64,000 nucleotides of DNA from the NCBI GenBank assembly GCA_016702545.1, contig JADJDT010000022.1, forward strand, positions 1 to 64,000, in the 5' to 3' direction. Below, in pieces: positions 45,896-54,929 of the stretch. The notes beneath the pieces are model-generated. The model saw nothing but the letters and a program-made list of their open reading frames with translations, ran no database searches and was not told where the DNA came from. This stretch comes from Pseudomonadota bacterium. Its GTDB lineage: Bacteria > Myxococcota_A > Polyangia > GCA-2747355. Made by a program: the position numbers and the translations under genes. Positions within the stretch are counted from its first letter, which is position 1, and the number at the start of each line of letters is the position of its first letter.

Positions 45896-46994
45896 CGGGG
45901 CGCTCGGCCGCCGCCGCCAGCGCGCGCGGGCGCGTCGCCTGCTGGACGCGAGCCGTGGCGAGCCAGTCAAGCACGGCGCGGTTGTACTCGCGCGGGCAAT
46001 CGAGCTGCGGCATGTGGCCACAGCGCGCCAGGCCGACCAGCGTCGAGCCGCGAATCTCCCGCTGCGCGCCGGCCATCAGGCCGCGCGTCGTGCCGCCGTG
46101 TAGCTCGGCGTTTGGGATCAACCGGTCGTCGGCGCCGAAGACGATCAGCGTCGGCAGCGCGAGCCGACGCAGATGCTGGCGCGTGAACTCCGTCTGACTC
46201 ATCGACCGCACACACTTGACCATCGCGTAGAGGCTCTGCTCGAACTCCGCGCCCGATCGCTGCAGGCGCACGCGCTCCTCGATCAGCCAGCCCAGCTCGT
46301 CGCGCCAGCGCGAAAAGAGCCGCAGCCGGAAGGTGCCCCACAGCGCGTACTCCGAGAGGCTACCGCCCATCGAGCCGATCGTCGTGACCTTTTCGAACCA
46401 GGCCCGTTCGCGGCGCGAGAAGGCCTCGAGCCCGGCCGAGTTCGTCAGCACCAGCGCGCCCAGGCGCCCCGGGTGGCGCATCGCCAGCGAGAGCGCGAGG
46501 TGCCCGCCCATGCTGTGACCGACGACGATCGGCTGCGCGATGGCCTGCCGGTCGAGCAGCTCGAGCAGCACGTCCGCCAGCGCCTCCATCGTGTAGGGGA
46601 AGGAGCCCGGCTTGTCGGACTTGCCGTAGCCGGGCAGGTCCAGCGCCAGCACGCGAAAGCCCGCCGCGGCGAAGGCATCGAGCTGGTATTGCCAGTGGCG
46701 CAGCTGCGCGCTCATCCCGTGCACGAAGACGATCGTGCGCGCGCCCTTGGGGTTGAGCTCGACGAAGGCCACGCGCAAGCGCGGCGTACGCATGCCATAG
46801 CGCTCGGGCAGGGCGGTGGAGACGAAGTACGAGAGTGGCCAGGCGCGGCCCTGCAGTGAGCGATAGGGCAGCTGAGCGAAGGTGAGCGGCGGTGCGCCGC
46901 GGTAGGACGGCACACAGCCCAGCCCGAGCCCCACCAGCGCCAGCGCCAGCGCCACGCCCCTGCCGACGCCCGCCCGGCTGCGAGCTATGCTCAT
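45888..46994 (-). CDS. Alpha/beta-hydrolase lipoprotein
   Basis: 368 residues. Signal peptide with lipobox (LALVGLGLGC). Hydrolase fold with oxyanion-loop FVHGMSAQLRHW, nucleophile elbow VVGHSMGGHLAL (Ser in GHSMG), acid DDRLIP and catalytic His in RCGHMPQLDCP. The substrate is unknown; epoxide hydrolase-like and proline iminopeptidase-like enzymes share this pattern. Upstream gene of a coupled pair with the kinase. Confidence 0.85.
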   Translation of the reverse strand: MSIARSRAGVGRGVALALALVGLGLGCVPSYRGAPPLTFAQLPYRSLQGRAWPLSYFVSTALPERYGMRTPRLRVAFVELNPKGARTIVFVHGMSAQLRHWQYQLDAFAAAGFRVLALDLPGYGKSDKPGSFPYTMEALADVLLELLDRQAIAQPIVVGHSMGGHLALSLAMRHPGRLGALVLTNSAGLEAFSRRERAWFEKVTTIGSMGGSLSEYALWGTFRLRLFSRWRDELGWLIEERVRLQRSGAEFEQSLYAMVKCVRSMSQTEFTRQHLRRLALPTLIVFGADDRLIPNAELHGGTTRGLMAGAQREIRGSTLVGLARCGHMPQLDCPREYNRAVLDWLATARVQQATRPRALAAAAERPGA

Positions 46995-47043
46995 CCACCA
47001 CCTCCGGCCGCCGACGCGGCGCAGCCCAGGCTACGGGCGGCCT

Positions 47044-48723
47044 TCAGAAGACATACCAGGTGAAGGTGAGAAAGGCGGCCAGCGGATTGGCCGTGACCCA
47101 GCTGTTGCCGTCGTAGAAGTCGCCGCGAAACAGCACGCCGCCGTGCAGTCCCACCTCCATCAGGAAGCGAATTCGATAGACCAGCTCCGCGTTCAGCTCG
47201 GTCCCGATCAACCGGCCGCGATCGCGCGTGGGCGCGTCGCTGCTGCCGAACTCACGAAAGGGCGGAGGATCGACGAAGCACGAGCCGACGGCGACCCCGA
47301 GCTTGAGGTTGAGCTTGTTGGGCACCAGGTCGTAGCTGCCGCTGGCGATCGCCGCGGCCAGGCCGAAGCCCTGGTTGGAGATATCGACCACGGCGCCCGT
47401 GGCGTTGATCGCCGTGCGCGCAAAGGGCAGCAGCAAGAGCGTGCGGTGGTTGGCCCAGAACGCGCCCATCGCGCCGTAGTTGTTCAGAGTGAAGGGACCG
47501 CGCTGCCGGCCATCGGCCGGGTCGTCGTCGCCGTTGGTGAGCATCAGCTCGAGCGTCACGAGGTCGTTGAGCGAGCGACCGTAGTGATAGGCGCCCTCGA
47601 GGTTGGCCGCCCAACCCCAGAGGTCGACGCGCGGATTGAGCGAGCGCGCGTCGTGGGCCCGGTAGCGGCCCGCGTTGAAGAGCACGAAGCCCGAGGCCGA
47701 AAAGGGGCTGGTGAAGAAGCGAAGGTTGTGGTGGAAGTTCAGCCCAGCGTAGTGCACGGCGCCGGTCGGACGCTGCAGCTCCATCGCCACGTGCCCCGTG
47801 ATGCTGGCCAGTCCGCCCGGCGCGGGGCCGCTGCGGACCAGGCCCTCGACGGCATAGGCCTGCCCCTCGGTGTCGTCGCGCAGATACCAGTACGACAGGC
47901 CGACGGCCGTGCCGGGCTGCAGCGTCACGGCGAGGTCGGTCGTGCCGAGATAGGCGAACGCGAAGCCGGGATCGTTGGCGCTGGCCTTGCGCGGCTGGGC
48001 CACGCCCAGCGGCACGAAGGCGGCCTTGGCCAACAGCCGACCGTGGGAGCCGAAGGCGGCGATCCCCGTCGCGTCGGTGGCGAGGAAGCTCATCTTGTAG
48101 CCCGAGCGCATCAGCTCGATCGCGGGCGTGCTGTGCGGGCTGTAGATCGAGTCGAAGAAGGGTTGGGTCCCCAGCAGAATGCTGAGCTGCTGCGGGTACC
48201 GCGTCGGAAAGAGCGCGGCGTAGACGTTCTTGGTGACGATGTTGAGCTGGTCGGCGTTGAAGCCGCCGCCCTGGTGCTGCCCCACCGAATTGGCCGAGAA
48301 GCCCCAGGCGTAGTCGACCTCGAGCATGGCGCGTAGCTCGGCCCAGCCATCGACGAAGAAGGGGGTCGCCGAGAGGATCGGAATCCAGCGCTGCTCGACG
48401 AGATAGGTCGAACCCTGGCCGACGCGGCCCGCGCTGCCCGCCGGGCCGATGCCGAAGGGCCCGGTGGAGACCCCCCGCAACAGCGTGCTGTCGGCGCGGA
48501 CGCGCGTCGCCATCGCGCGCGTGAAGAAGTAGTTGATGAAGGTCAGCTCGCGAAAGGGGCCGTCGTCGCTGCGGTCGCGTAGCTCGTACCACGCGTTGAA
48601 GCCGGGATCGGGCACCCGCGCCGCGGCGCGGCCCGGCCCGCCCAGCGCGACCGCCGTACTGAGCAGCAGCCCAACACAGCGAGCGAGCGGCACCGATGGG
48701 CGGAAGGAGCCGGACGAAGGCAT
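47044..48723 (-). CDS. Porin-like outer-membrane protein
   Basis: 559 residues. The start at 48723 has AGGAGG nine bases upstream and a signal peptide (LLLSTAVALGGPGRAAA). The mature protein alternates short beta-strand-like segments with Gly/Asn loops and ends in an aromatic residue (LTFTWYVF), typical of barrels recognised by BamA. The recurrent LGTQPFFDSIYSP and WGWAANLEGAYHYGRS blocks recall long bacterial porins, but I do not recognise the family. The ribosome site is at the edge of repeat element B copy 1. Confidence 0.65.
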   Translation of the reverse strand: MPSSGSFRPSVPLARCVGLLLSTAVALGGPGRAAARVPDPGFNAWYELRDRSDDGPFRELTFINYFFTRAMATRVRADSTLLRGVSTGPFGIGPAGSAGRVGQGSTYLVEQRWIPILSATPFFVDGWAELRAMLEVDYAWGFSANSVGQHQGGGFNADQLNIVTKNVYAALFPTRYPQQLSILLGTQPFFDSIYSPHSTPAIELMRSGYKMSFLATDATGIAAFGSHGRLLAKAAFVPLGVAQPRKASANDPGFAFAYLGTTDLAVTLQPGTAVGLSYWYLRDDTEGQAYAVEGLVRSGPAPGGLASITGHVAMELQRPTGAVHYAGLNFHHNLRFFTSPFSASGFVLFNAGRYRAHDARSLNPRVDLWGWAANLEGAYHYGRSLNDLVTLELMLTNGDDDPADGRQRGPFTLNNYGAMGAFWANHRTLLLLPFARTAINATGAVVDISNQGFGLAAAIASGSYDLVPNKLNLKLGVAVGSCFVDPPPFREFGSSDAPTRDRGRLIGTELNAELVYRIRFLMEVGLHGGVLFRGDFYDGNSWVTANPLAAFLTFTWYVF

Positions 48724-48737
48724 CGGCAGCCGCCTCC

Positions 48738-48900
48738 TAAGGAGGCTGGCCAAAATTATTCCGCCACCTTGGGCGGCCGATCCATCCCGCGTGGCTGCGT
48801 TGCTCGTCGGTTGCGTGCAACCAGCACGCGCCCTCCTCGCGCCTTGCCACACGGGTGCCTCGACCGCCAACCTGGCAGACTAATTTCGGCCAGCCTCCTA
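48738..48900. mobile_element. MITE-like element B, copy 1
   Basis: 163 bp with terminal inverted repeats: TAAGGAGGCTGGCCAAAATTA at the left and the inverse of TTAGGAGGCTGGCCGAAATTA at the right. The interior is closely similar to copy 2 (56916-57070), sharing long identical blocks such as GCGTTGCTCGTCGGTTGCGT, CGCGCCCTCCTCGCGCCTTG and CGACCGCCAACCTGGCA. It is immediately upstream of the porin ribosome-binding site. No transposase was found. Confidence 0.8.
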
Positions 48901-49006
48901 ATCGCGCTGGCGTGTTCGCCAACCGCCAGGCCAGCGCCGCCCTTCGGGCTCGAAGCCGCGGGTGGGCAGCACGAGGCGCTCGCAACGTGGCCTGCGCCAC
49001 GCTGAC

Positions 49007-49771
49007 CTACTGCTGCGCGGCCGCAACCGCGAAGATTCCGACGGCGTTGCCCGTGAAGTTCTGACCGGAGATCTTGACGGTGGCGCTGCCCGGAGGCCCA
49101 TCGGCGCAGCGATGGCCGGTGGCCACGCCCGCGATGTAGAGCTCGAGTCGGATGCTTTGGCCGTCGGCACTGATCGTGCCGCGCCCTTGCTGCGAGAAGC
49201 CGGTGTAGTTCGCCGTGATGTCGAAGCAGCTGCCGTTCGCCGCCACGTTCTCGATCACCACCGACGTCGTCGTGAAGGCGAAGGGCTCGCCCAGCTTCGT
49301 GGTCCGATCGCAGGTCCCCACGCTGCCGACGGTCGGCGCGCCATTGAGCGTGCCGAGCTCGGTCGTCACCACCATCTGCGGAGCCTCGTTGAGCTTGATC
49401 GTCACCTTGTGCAGGCACTGGGTCGCGGCGGGGCCGAGATTCATGTTCTCGTTGGCCCCCTGCGGGTGCGTCGGGATGTTGCTGCCCTCCATCACAACCG
49501 TCTTGCCATCGAAGAAGGCCTTCACCGCCGCGACAGTGTTGAAGGGATTGACGGCGGCGGCGTCGCGGACGGCAGCGTCGCGGGCAGCGGCATCGCGGAC
49601 GGCAGCGTCACGCCGGCTCGCATCACGGGCCCGCGCATCGACCACCCGCGCGTCGCGCGCCGGGGCATCGTCGTCCGAGCAGCCGCTCAAGAGGAGCGCA
49701 CAGCTCATCGCGCAGCCGAGGCCGCTACGCACCCAAGTCGCCGTTGTACGGGTCATCCACGTCGTCTTCAT
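49007..49771 (-). CDS. Lipoprotein with Arg-Asp-Ala repeat spacer
   Basis: 254 residues. The start at 49771 begins a signal peptide ending ALLLSGC. A spacer of about 40 residues built from RDA/RDAA repeats follows (ARDASRRDAAVRDAAARDAA). The C-terminal about 180 residues form a beta-rich domain with two or three cysteine pairs that I do not recognise (FFDGKTVVMEGSNIPTHPQG; ATVKISGQNFTGNAVGIF). Longer in-frame starts lie in low-complexity Arg-rich sequence. Divergent from rlmI. Confidence 0.65.
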   Translation of the reverse strand: MKTTWMTRTTATWVRSGLGCAMSCALLLSGCSDDDAPARDARVVDARARDASRRDAAVRDAAARDAAVRDAAAVNPFNTVAAVKAFFDGKTVVMEGSNIPTHPQGANENMNLGPAATQCLHKVTIKLNEAPQMVVTTELGTLNGAPTVGSVGTCDRTTKLGEPFAFTTTSVVIENVAANGSCFDITANYTGFSQQGRGTISADGQSIRLELYIAGVATGHRCADGPPGSATVKISGQNFTGNAVGIFAVAAAQQ

Positions 49772-50120
49772 CGTCCGCTCCTTGCGCGCGAGGCGCGTTT
49801 TTCGCGCGAGGCGCGCGAGGTACCCGGGCCGATCTTGCGAACACCGCGCCGCCGGCGACCGTGGGCACCGGCGAAGGGCAGGAAAGGAGCCCTCTCCCCA
49901 CGCCCGTCCCGACCGAGCACGCAGCACCGCAGCGAGGCACCGTTGACGCAGATGCTACCGACTTGGTCCGCGATCTCAAGCTTTCCGATCGGCGAGGGCA
50001 CGCCGGGCATGGTCGGGTCCCGGGCCCCGGAGCGCGCCGCGGGGCGAAGCACGGCGGACGGCCGTACCGGTCTCACCGGGGCTGTTGCGCTGAGGCGCAC
50101 CGATCGGCGACGCTGCAGCC
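49772..50120. other. Intergenic region between divergent genes
   Basis: 349 bases. Near the lipoprotein start there are GC-rich near-repeats (GCGCGAGGCGCG three times, around a T5 run at 49798-49802). Both strands have open frames here, but their products are Arg/Pro-rich and not supportable. I see no convincing promoter hexamers. Confidence 0.4.
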
Positions 50121-51293
50121 ATGGCGCAGCTGATCATCAAGCAGGGGCGCGCGCGACCGCTCTGGCACGGCCACCCCTGGGTCTTCGCGCAGGCGGTCGA
50201 GCGGCTGGTCGGTGCGGCCGAGGCCGGGGACGTCGTCGAGGTCGTGGACTGCGATCAGCGGCCGATCGGCCGCGCGGCCTACAACCCGCAATCGGCGATC
50301 GCCGCGCGCATGCTGAGCTGGCGCCCCGACGAGGCGATCGACCGCGCCTGGTTGGCGCGGCGGCTCGGCGCCGCGCTGCGGCTGCGGCGAACCCTCGGCC
50401 TGCCCTCGACCGACACCGACTGCTATCGGCTGGTCAACGCCGAGGGTGACGGCCTGCCCGGCCTGGTCGTCGATGTCTATGGGCCAGCGGTGGTCGTGCA
50501 GTTCACGGGCAACGCGCTCCATCGACGCGCCGACTGGATCTATGCCGAGCTCGACACGCTGCTGCAGCCGGCGATCGTGGTCGAGGTGGATCCCGGCGCC
50601 TTCGCCACCCAGGAGGGCCTGGGCGGCGGGCGCGGCCTGCTGCGGGGCGCCAGCGCCGCGCTGCGCTGCCACGAGCACGGCCTGGCCTACGAGCTCGAGC
50701 TCGGCGAGGGCCAGAAGACCGGATTGTTCCTCGACCAGCGCGACAATCACCGGCGGATCGCTGAGTGCGCAGCGGGCCGACGGGTGCTCGACGTCTACTG
50801 CTACACGGGGGCCTTCGCGCTCAACGCGGCGCGCGCCGGCGCCAGCGCGGTGACCGCGGTCGACAGCTCCGCGCGAGCGCTGGCCACCGCGCGCCTCAAC
50901 GCCACGCACAACGGGCTGCCACTGGAGCTGGTCGAGGCCAACGCGATGCCGTATCTGGCGACGCTGCGGCCGGAGAGCTTCGAGCTGGTGGTGCTCGACC
51001 CACCGAAGTTCGCCACCCACCGCAGCCAGGTGCCAGGGGCGCTCAAGGGCTACCACAAGCTGCTGCGTCTGACCTTGCCGACCCTCAAGGACGGCGGTCT
51101 GCTCGGCCTGGCCTGCTGCTCCCAGCTGATCCCCGTCGACGAGCTGCGCCGGGTGCTGGCGCGGGCGGCCGCCGAGACACAGTGCGAGCTGCGCCTGCTC
51201 GAGCGCGCCGGGGCAGGACCCGACCACCCCACCACGCCCGCGTTTCCGGAGGGCGAGTACCTCACCTTTCTGCTCTGTGCGGTGGCCCGCTGA
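50121..51293 (+). CDS. rlmI: Class I SAM-dependent rRNA (cytosine-C5) methyltransferase, RlmI-like
   Basis: 390 residues, the usual size of this family (COG1092). An N-terminal PUA domain (about 1-75; KQGRARPLWHGHPWVFAQA) and an EEHEE-type central region come first. The Rossmann methyltransferase domain follows: LDVYCYTGAFALNAARAGA (SAM loop), NATHNGLPLELVEANAM, and LDPPKFA (DPP catalytic motif). The characteristic GQKTGLFLDQRDNHR segment precedes it. E. coli RlmI methylates C1962 of 23S rRNA; the target here may differ. The first of seven co-directional genes (50-57 kb). Confidence 0.88.
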   Translation: MAQLIIKQGRARPLWHGHPWVFAQAVERLVGAAEAGDVVEVVDCDQRPIGRAAYNPQSAIAARMLSWRPDEAIDRAWLARRLGAALRLRRTLGLPSTDTDCYRLVNAEGDGLPGLVVDVYGPAVVVQFTGNALHRRADWIYAELDTLLQPAIVVEVDPGAFATQEGLGGGRGLLRGASAALRCHEHGLAYELELGEGQKTGLFLDQRDNHRRIAECAAGRRVLDVYCYTGAFALNAARAGASAVTAVDSSARALATARLNATHNGLPLELVEANAMPYLATLRPESFELVVLDPPKFATHRSQVPGALKGYHKLLRLTLPTLKDGGLLGLACCSQLIPVDELRRVLARAAAETQCELRLLERAGAGPDHPTTPAFPEGEYLTFLLCAVAR

Positions 51294-51351
51294 GATTACC
51301 TTTCCGGGGCTGACGCGGCTGGGCTAAGATGACGGGCGCAAGGAGACATCC

Positions 51352-52182
51352 ATGTTTTCTGTCCGCTTCTGGGGCGTACGCGGCAGCGTGCCCGTGCCGG
51401 GACCGTCCACGGTGCGCTACGGCGGGAACACCCCCTGCATCGAGGTGCGGGCTGGAGCGGAGCTGATCGTGATCGATGCCGGGTCGGGCCTGCGGGTGCT
51501 CGGCAACCAGCTGCTCGGCCAGACACCGGTGACGGCACGCATGTTCTTCACGCACTTCCACTGGGACCACATCCAGGGCTTCCCCTTCTTCGCGCCGGCC
51601 TTCGTCAAGGGCACGCGCCTCGATCTCTTCGGCGCCAAAAAGCTGTCGGCGACGCTGTCGGAGACCCTGGCCGGCCAGATGAGCTACCCGAACTTCCCCG
51701 TGACCCTGGGCGAGCTCGGTGCGCACATCGAGTTCCACGATCTCCACGAGGGTCAGAGCGTGTGCTGCGGCGACGCCGTCGTGAGCAACGCGCGCCTCAA
51801 TCATCCGGGTGGCGTCTTCGCCTACCGCGTCGACTACGGCGGCCATGCCGTGGTGATCGCCACCGACACCGAACACTACGCGACGCTCGACCAGAAGATC
51901 TGCGCCTTGGCCGAGGGCGCCGACGTGCTGGTCTACGACGCGATGTACACGCCCGAGGAGTATGCCGGCACCGGTGAGCACGCGGCGCGGACGGGTTGGG
52001 GCCACAGCACCTGGGAGGAGGGTGTACGCGTCGCGCGGGCCGCGCGCGTACGCCAGCTCGTGCTCTTCCATCACGACCCGGACCACGACGACGCGATGGT
52101 CGACGCGATCGAGGCCCAGGCCAAGCGCGCGTTCCCCGCGACGGTGGCCGCCCGCGAGGGCCTACAGATCGATATCTCTTGA
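51352..52182 (+). CDS. MBL-fold metal-dependent hydrolase
   Basis: 276 residues. Starts MFSVRFWGVRGSVPVPGP, typical of the MBL-fold subfamily related to phosphonate PhnP and cyclic-nucleotide phosphodiesterases. The metal-binding motif HFHWDHIQG is at about 68-76 (the family's HxHxDH). Further ligands are in LNHPGGV and TDTEHYA, and the late His in LFHHDPDHDD. GAGSG is present as DAGSGLRVLG. The function is unassigned. It lies 19 bases before the ArsA-like gene. Confidence 0.85.
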   Translation: MFSVRFWGVRGSVPVPGPSTVRYGGNTPCIEVRAGAELIVIDAGSGLRVLGNQLLGQTPVTARMFFTHFHWDHIQGFPFFAPAFVKGTRLDLFGAKKLSATLSETLAGQMSYPNFPVTLGELGAHIEFHDLHEGQSVCCGDAVVSNARLNHPGGVFAYRVDYGGHAVVIATDTEHYATLDQKICALAEGADVLVYDAMYTPEEYAGTGEHAARTGWGHSTWEEGVRVARAARVRQLVLFHHDPDHDDAMVDAIEAQAKRAFPATVAAREGLQIDIS

Positions 52183-52201
52183 TTGCAGCCGCTGACGTGC
52201 C

Positions 52202-53161
52202 GTGCCGGTCCATCGGCTGATCATCATCGGCGGGAAGGGCGGCGTCGGCCGCACCACCGTCGCCGTGGCGCTCGGGTTGGCGCTCGCGCGGCGCGGCCAC
52301 CGGACGCTGGTGGCGCATGTGCGCGCCCGACCGCCGCTCGCGGAGCTCTACGGCTGCGAGCGCATCGACGAGGAGATCCGCGCCGTCGGCCCCGACCTCT
52401 GGGCGGTCAACATGGACCCGCAGGCCTCGATTCGCGAGATGGGACTGCTCGTGCTGCGCTTCCGCGCGCTCTACCATTTGGTGCTGGAGAACCGCCTGGT
52501 GCGCTCCTTCCTTCGCGCGGTGCCCGCGCTGGAGGAGTACTCGATGGTGGGCAAGGCCTGGTACCACACGACGGAGCAGCGCAGCGACGGCCGGGCGCGC
52601 TTTCAAACGGTGATCTTCGACGGCCCGGCCACCGGCCACCTGGTGAGCATGTTGCGCATCCCCCAGGTGATCCTCGACGCCGTCCCCGAGGGGCCGCTGA
52701 CCGGGGACGCGCGACGGGCGCGCGAGCTGCTCGCGGATCCCGAGCGCACGGCGATGTGGCTCGTGACCCTCGCCGAAGAGATGGCCGTCAGCGAGGCCGC
52801 CGACCTGCACCGCGCCGCGCGCGACGAGCTGCAGCTCCGCGTGGACCGCTTGCTCGTCAACGCGCTCTACCCCGCCGATTTGACGCAGAGCGCCGCGCTC
52901 GACCAGGTGCTGCGGCAGGCCACCCCGTCGGCCGAGAGCGGCCTCGACCTGGCGCTGCGGGCGACCCGCCTGCTGCGCGAGCGGCGCGCGATCAACGACC
53001 ACTACCTGAAGGAGCTCGCGCAGCGCCTGCCGCTGCGGCGCACGGAGCTGCCGATGCTCTTCGCACCGCGCTTCGATCGGGCCGCGCTGGAGCCCTTGGT
53101 GACGCTGCTCGGCGCTGCGCTCGAGGCGCCCCAGGCGCCAGCGCCAGCGGTGCCCGCATGA
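52202..53161 (+). CDS. ArsA/GET3-family ATPase with Arg in the Walker A lysine position
   Basis: 319 residues from a GTG at 52202. The deviant Walker A reads GGKGGVGRTT: the signature Lys 12 is present, but the P-loop Lys (position 17) is Arg. The switch motif is in VIFDGPATGHLVSMLRIPQV, as in the paralogous ArsA halves of other deltaproteobacteria. No Cys metal site of ArsA is visible. ATPases of this family drive anion transport or deliver membrane proteins. Its stop overlaps the next gene start by four bases. Another ArsA-like gene 5 kb downstream has the complementary change; see findings. Confidence 0.85.
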   Translation: MPVHRLIIIGGKGGVGRTTVAVALGLALARRGHRTLVAHVRARPPLAELYGCERIDEEIRAVGPDLWAVNMDPQASIREMGLLVLRFRALYHLVLENRLVRSFLRAVPALEEYSMVGKAWYHTTEQRSDGRARFQTVIFDGPATGHLVSMLRIPQVILDAVPEGPLTGDARRARELLADPERTAMWLVTLAEEMAVSEAADLHRAARDELQLRVDRLLVNALYPADLTQSAALDQVLRQATPSAESGLDLALRATRLLRERRAINDHYLKELAQRLPLRRTELPMLFAPRFDRAALEPLVTLLGAALEAPQAPAPAVPA

Positions 53162-54030
53162 GACACGGGCTCTTCGGCATGCTCGCCCTGCTCGCGCTGC
53201 TCGCGACCGGCGGCCCGGCCCTCGCCGCGCGACTGGCCGTCTTCCGCATCGACCCGCTGGGCATCGACCCGCCGATCGTCGCGCGACTGGAGGGGCTGCT
53301 GCGCGCCGAGCTCGGACGCCTGGCCGACGCCACCATGCCCGGGCCGCGGGCGCTGCATCGCCTGCGCCTGAGCCACCCCGAGCTGAGTGACTGCACGGGT
53401 GAGGCCCACTGCCTGGCGCTGGCCGGACGACTGCTCGGCGTCGATCAGATCATCTCTGGCAACATCGGCGCCCTGGGTGACAGCTACGTGATCAACCTCA
53501 AGCTGGTCGAGGTCGCCTCCGAACGCGAGATCCGTCGGGTCAGTGACACGCTGAGCGGCGCGCCCGAGCGCCTGATCGAGGCGATCCGGCTGGCCGCGTT
53601 TCGGCTGGTCGCACCGGAGCGACTACGCGGCTCGCTCAACGTTCAGGTCGCCCTCCCGGGCGCGGCGGTGTACCTGGACGGCCGGCTGCTGGGTTACAGC
53701 CCGTTGGCGCTCCAACCCGGCCTGGAGGTCGGCCGCCACGCGCTGCGGGTCAGCAAGGCGGGGCACCACGACGTGCTGCAGGCGGTGGAGGTGCCCTTGC
53801 AGAACGTCGCCGAGGTCGTCGTGGCGCTCGAGCGCACGGACGCACCCCGCGGCCCGGCCGCCGGGGCGACCCAGCGGTCCGGGCGCAGCGCCCCGCCCTG
53901 GTTCAGCCGCGGGTGGTTTTGGGCCACGGTGGGTGTGGGCGCCGCAGCCCTTGGCACGGTGCTGGGGTTGGCGCTCGCCAACGACTCGGGGATCAACTGC
54001 GATGCGGAGCCGGCCCGATGCGCCCGCTAG
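53158..54030 (+). CDS. PEGA-domain membrane protein with CsgG/FlgO-like N-terminal domain (paralogue 1)
   Basis: 290 residues. Signal peptide (GMLALLALLATGGPALA), then a domain with C.GEAHCLALAGRLLGVDQIISG, a two-Cys motif found in CsgG, FlgO or TolB-N-like envelope proteins. A PEGA domain follows at about 160-225 (LNVQVALPGAAVYLDGRLLG), then a C-terminal membrane helix (WATVGVGAAALGTVLGLALA). Its ATG overlaps the ArsA stop; the next paralogue starts inside its 3' end (13-base overlap). Together they may form an envelope-anchored assembly. Confidence 0.7.
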   Translation: MRHGLFGMLALLALLATGGPALAARLAVFRIDPLGIDPPIVARLEGLLRAELGRLADATMPGPRALHRLRLSHPELSDCTGEAHCLALAGRLLGVDQIISGNIGALGDSYVINLKLVEVASEREIRRVSDTLSGAPERLIEAIRLAAFRLVAPERLRGSLNVQVALPGAAVYLDGRLLGYSPLALQPGLEVGRHALRVSKAGHHDVLQAVEVPLQNVAEVVVALERTDAPRGPAAGATQRSGRSAPPWFSRGWFWATVGVGAAALGTVLGLALANDSGINCDAEPARCAR

Positions 54031-54929
54031 CAGGGACCAGGCTGCGCTGCGGCGCGTGGGTGATCGGCTGCCTCTTGGCGCTGCCGGCCGCGCGCTCGCT
54101 GGCGGCGACGCGCGTGCGTAGCGCGGCGATCGCGCCGCTGGTCGCGCTGGGCATCGGCGACGACGAGGCGGCGGCGGTGGACCAGCGCCTGCGACGCGCC
54201 GCGGCCGGCCTGCCCGGACTGCGCTGGCTCGCGCAGCCGCGCCTGCTGCGACGCCTGGGGGCTGAAAACGCCGAGTGCTTCGAGGACGCCGCCTGTGCGG
54301 GCGCACTCGCGCGCCGGCTCGGCCTCGACCTGCTGGTCAGCGGCGAGGTCGGCGGCACAGGCGCGGCCTACGTCGTCTACCTGCAGGCCCACAGCGCGCG
54401 CGGGGGCGAGAGCCGCCGGGCGCGCGCGCTGCTCGCGACCCAGCCCGGAGCGCAGGACGTTGCCGCGGTTGGCGCGGACGAGCGGGCGCTGCTCGTGCAT
54501 CTGCTGCTTCCGGAGCAGTATGTGGGGACGCTGGCGATCAGCGTCGATGCCCCCGAGGCCTGGATCTACCTCGATGGGCGGCGCGTGGCGCGCGGACCCC
54601 AGGCCACGCTCAACGGCGTGGCCGTCGGCACCCACACGCTGCGGATCGCGCATCAGGCCTACCACGACGCCCTGCGCTTCGTGCACGTCGCGTTCGCCCA
54701 GCAGAGCACGCTGGCGGTGCGGCTGCAGCCGCTCTCGCTGGCGGTCAGCGCCGCCAGCAGCGGCGGCGCTTCGGCTTCGAACGCGCAAGGCCGCACGTGG
54801 CCCTGGTACCGCCGCTGGTGGGCCGTGACGGCCTTCGGCGTGCTGGTCGCGGCGACGGCCACGACCACCGTCTTGTTGCTCCCGCACACCGTGGGGCGCG
54901 ATCGCGAGGCGACGGTTGGCCTGCCCTGA
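54018..54929 (+). CDS. PEGA-domain membrane protein (paralogue 2)
   Basis: 303 residues. Same plan as the preceding gene: signal peptide (VIGCLLALPAARSLA), a domain with ECFEDAACAGALARRLGLDL, then LLVSGEVGG, and a PEGA domain at about 170-230 (AISVDAPEAWIYLDGRRVAR). One C-terminal membrane helix (VTAFGVLVAATATTTVLLL) ends the protein. The two-Cys motif and overall layout suggest tandem duplication. It overlaps both neighbours. Confidence 0.7.
   Translation: MRPLAGTRLRCGAWVIGCLLALPAARSLAATRVRSAAIAPLVALGIGDDEAAAVDQRLRRAAAGLPGLRWLAQPRLLRRLGAENAECFEDAACAGALARRLGLDLLVSGEVGGTGAAYVVYLQAHSARGGESRRARALLATQPGAQDVAAVGADERALLVHLLLPEQYVGTLAISVDAPEAWIYLDGRRVARGPQATLNGVAVGTHTLRIAHQAYHDALRFVHVAFAQQSTLAVRLQPLSLAVSAASSGGASASNAQGRTWPWYRRWWAVTAFGVLVAATATTTVLLLPHTVGRDREATVGLP

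Noticed and set aside
48737..49418. Frames sharing KARGGRVL ... RNRRAT peptides at two sites
   Set aside because: They are translations of the two copies of element B, not a protein family.
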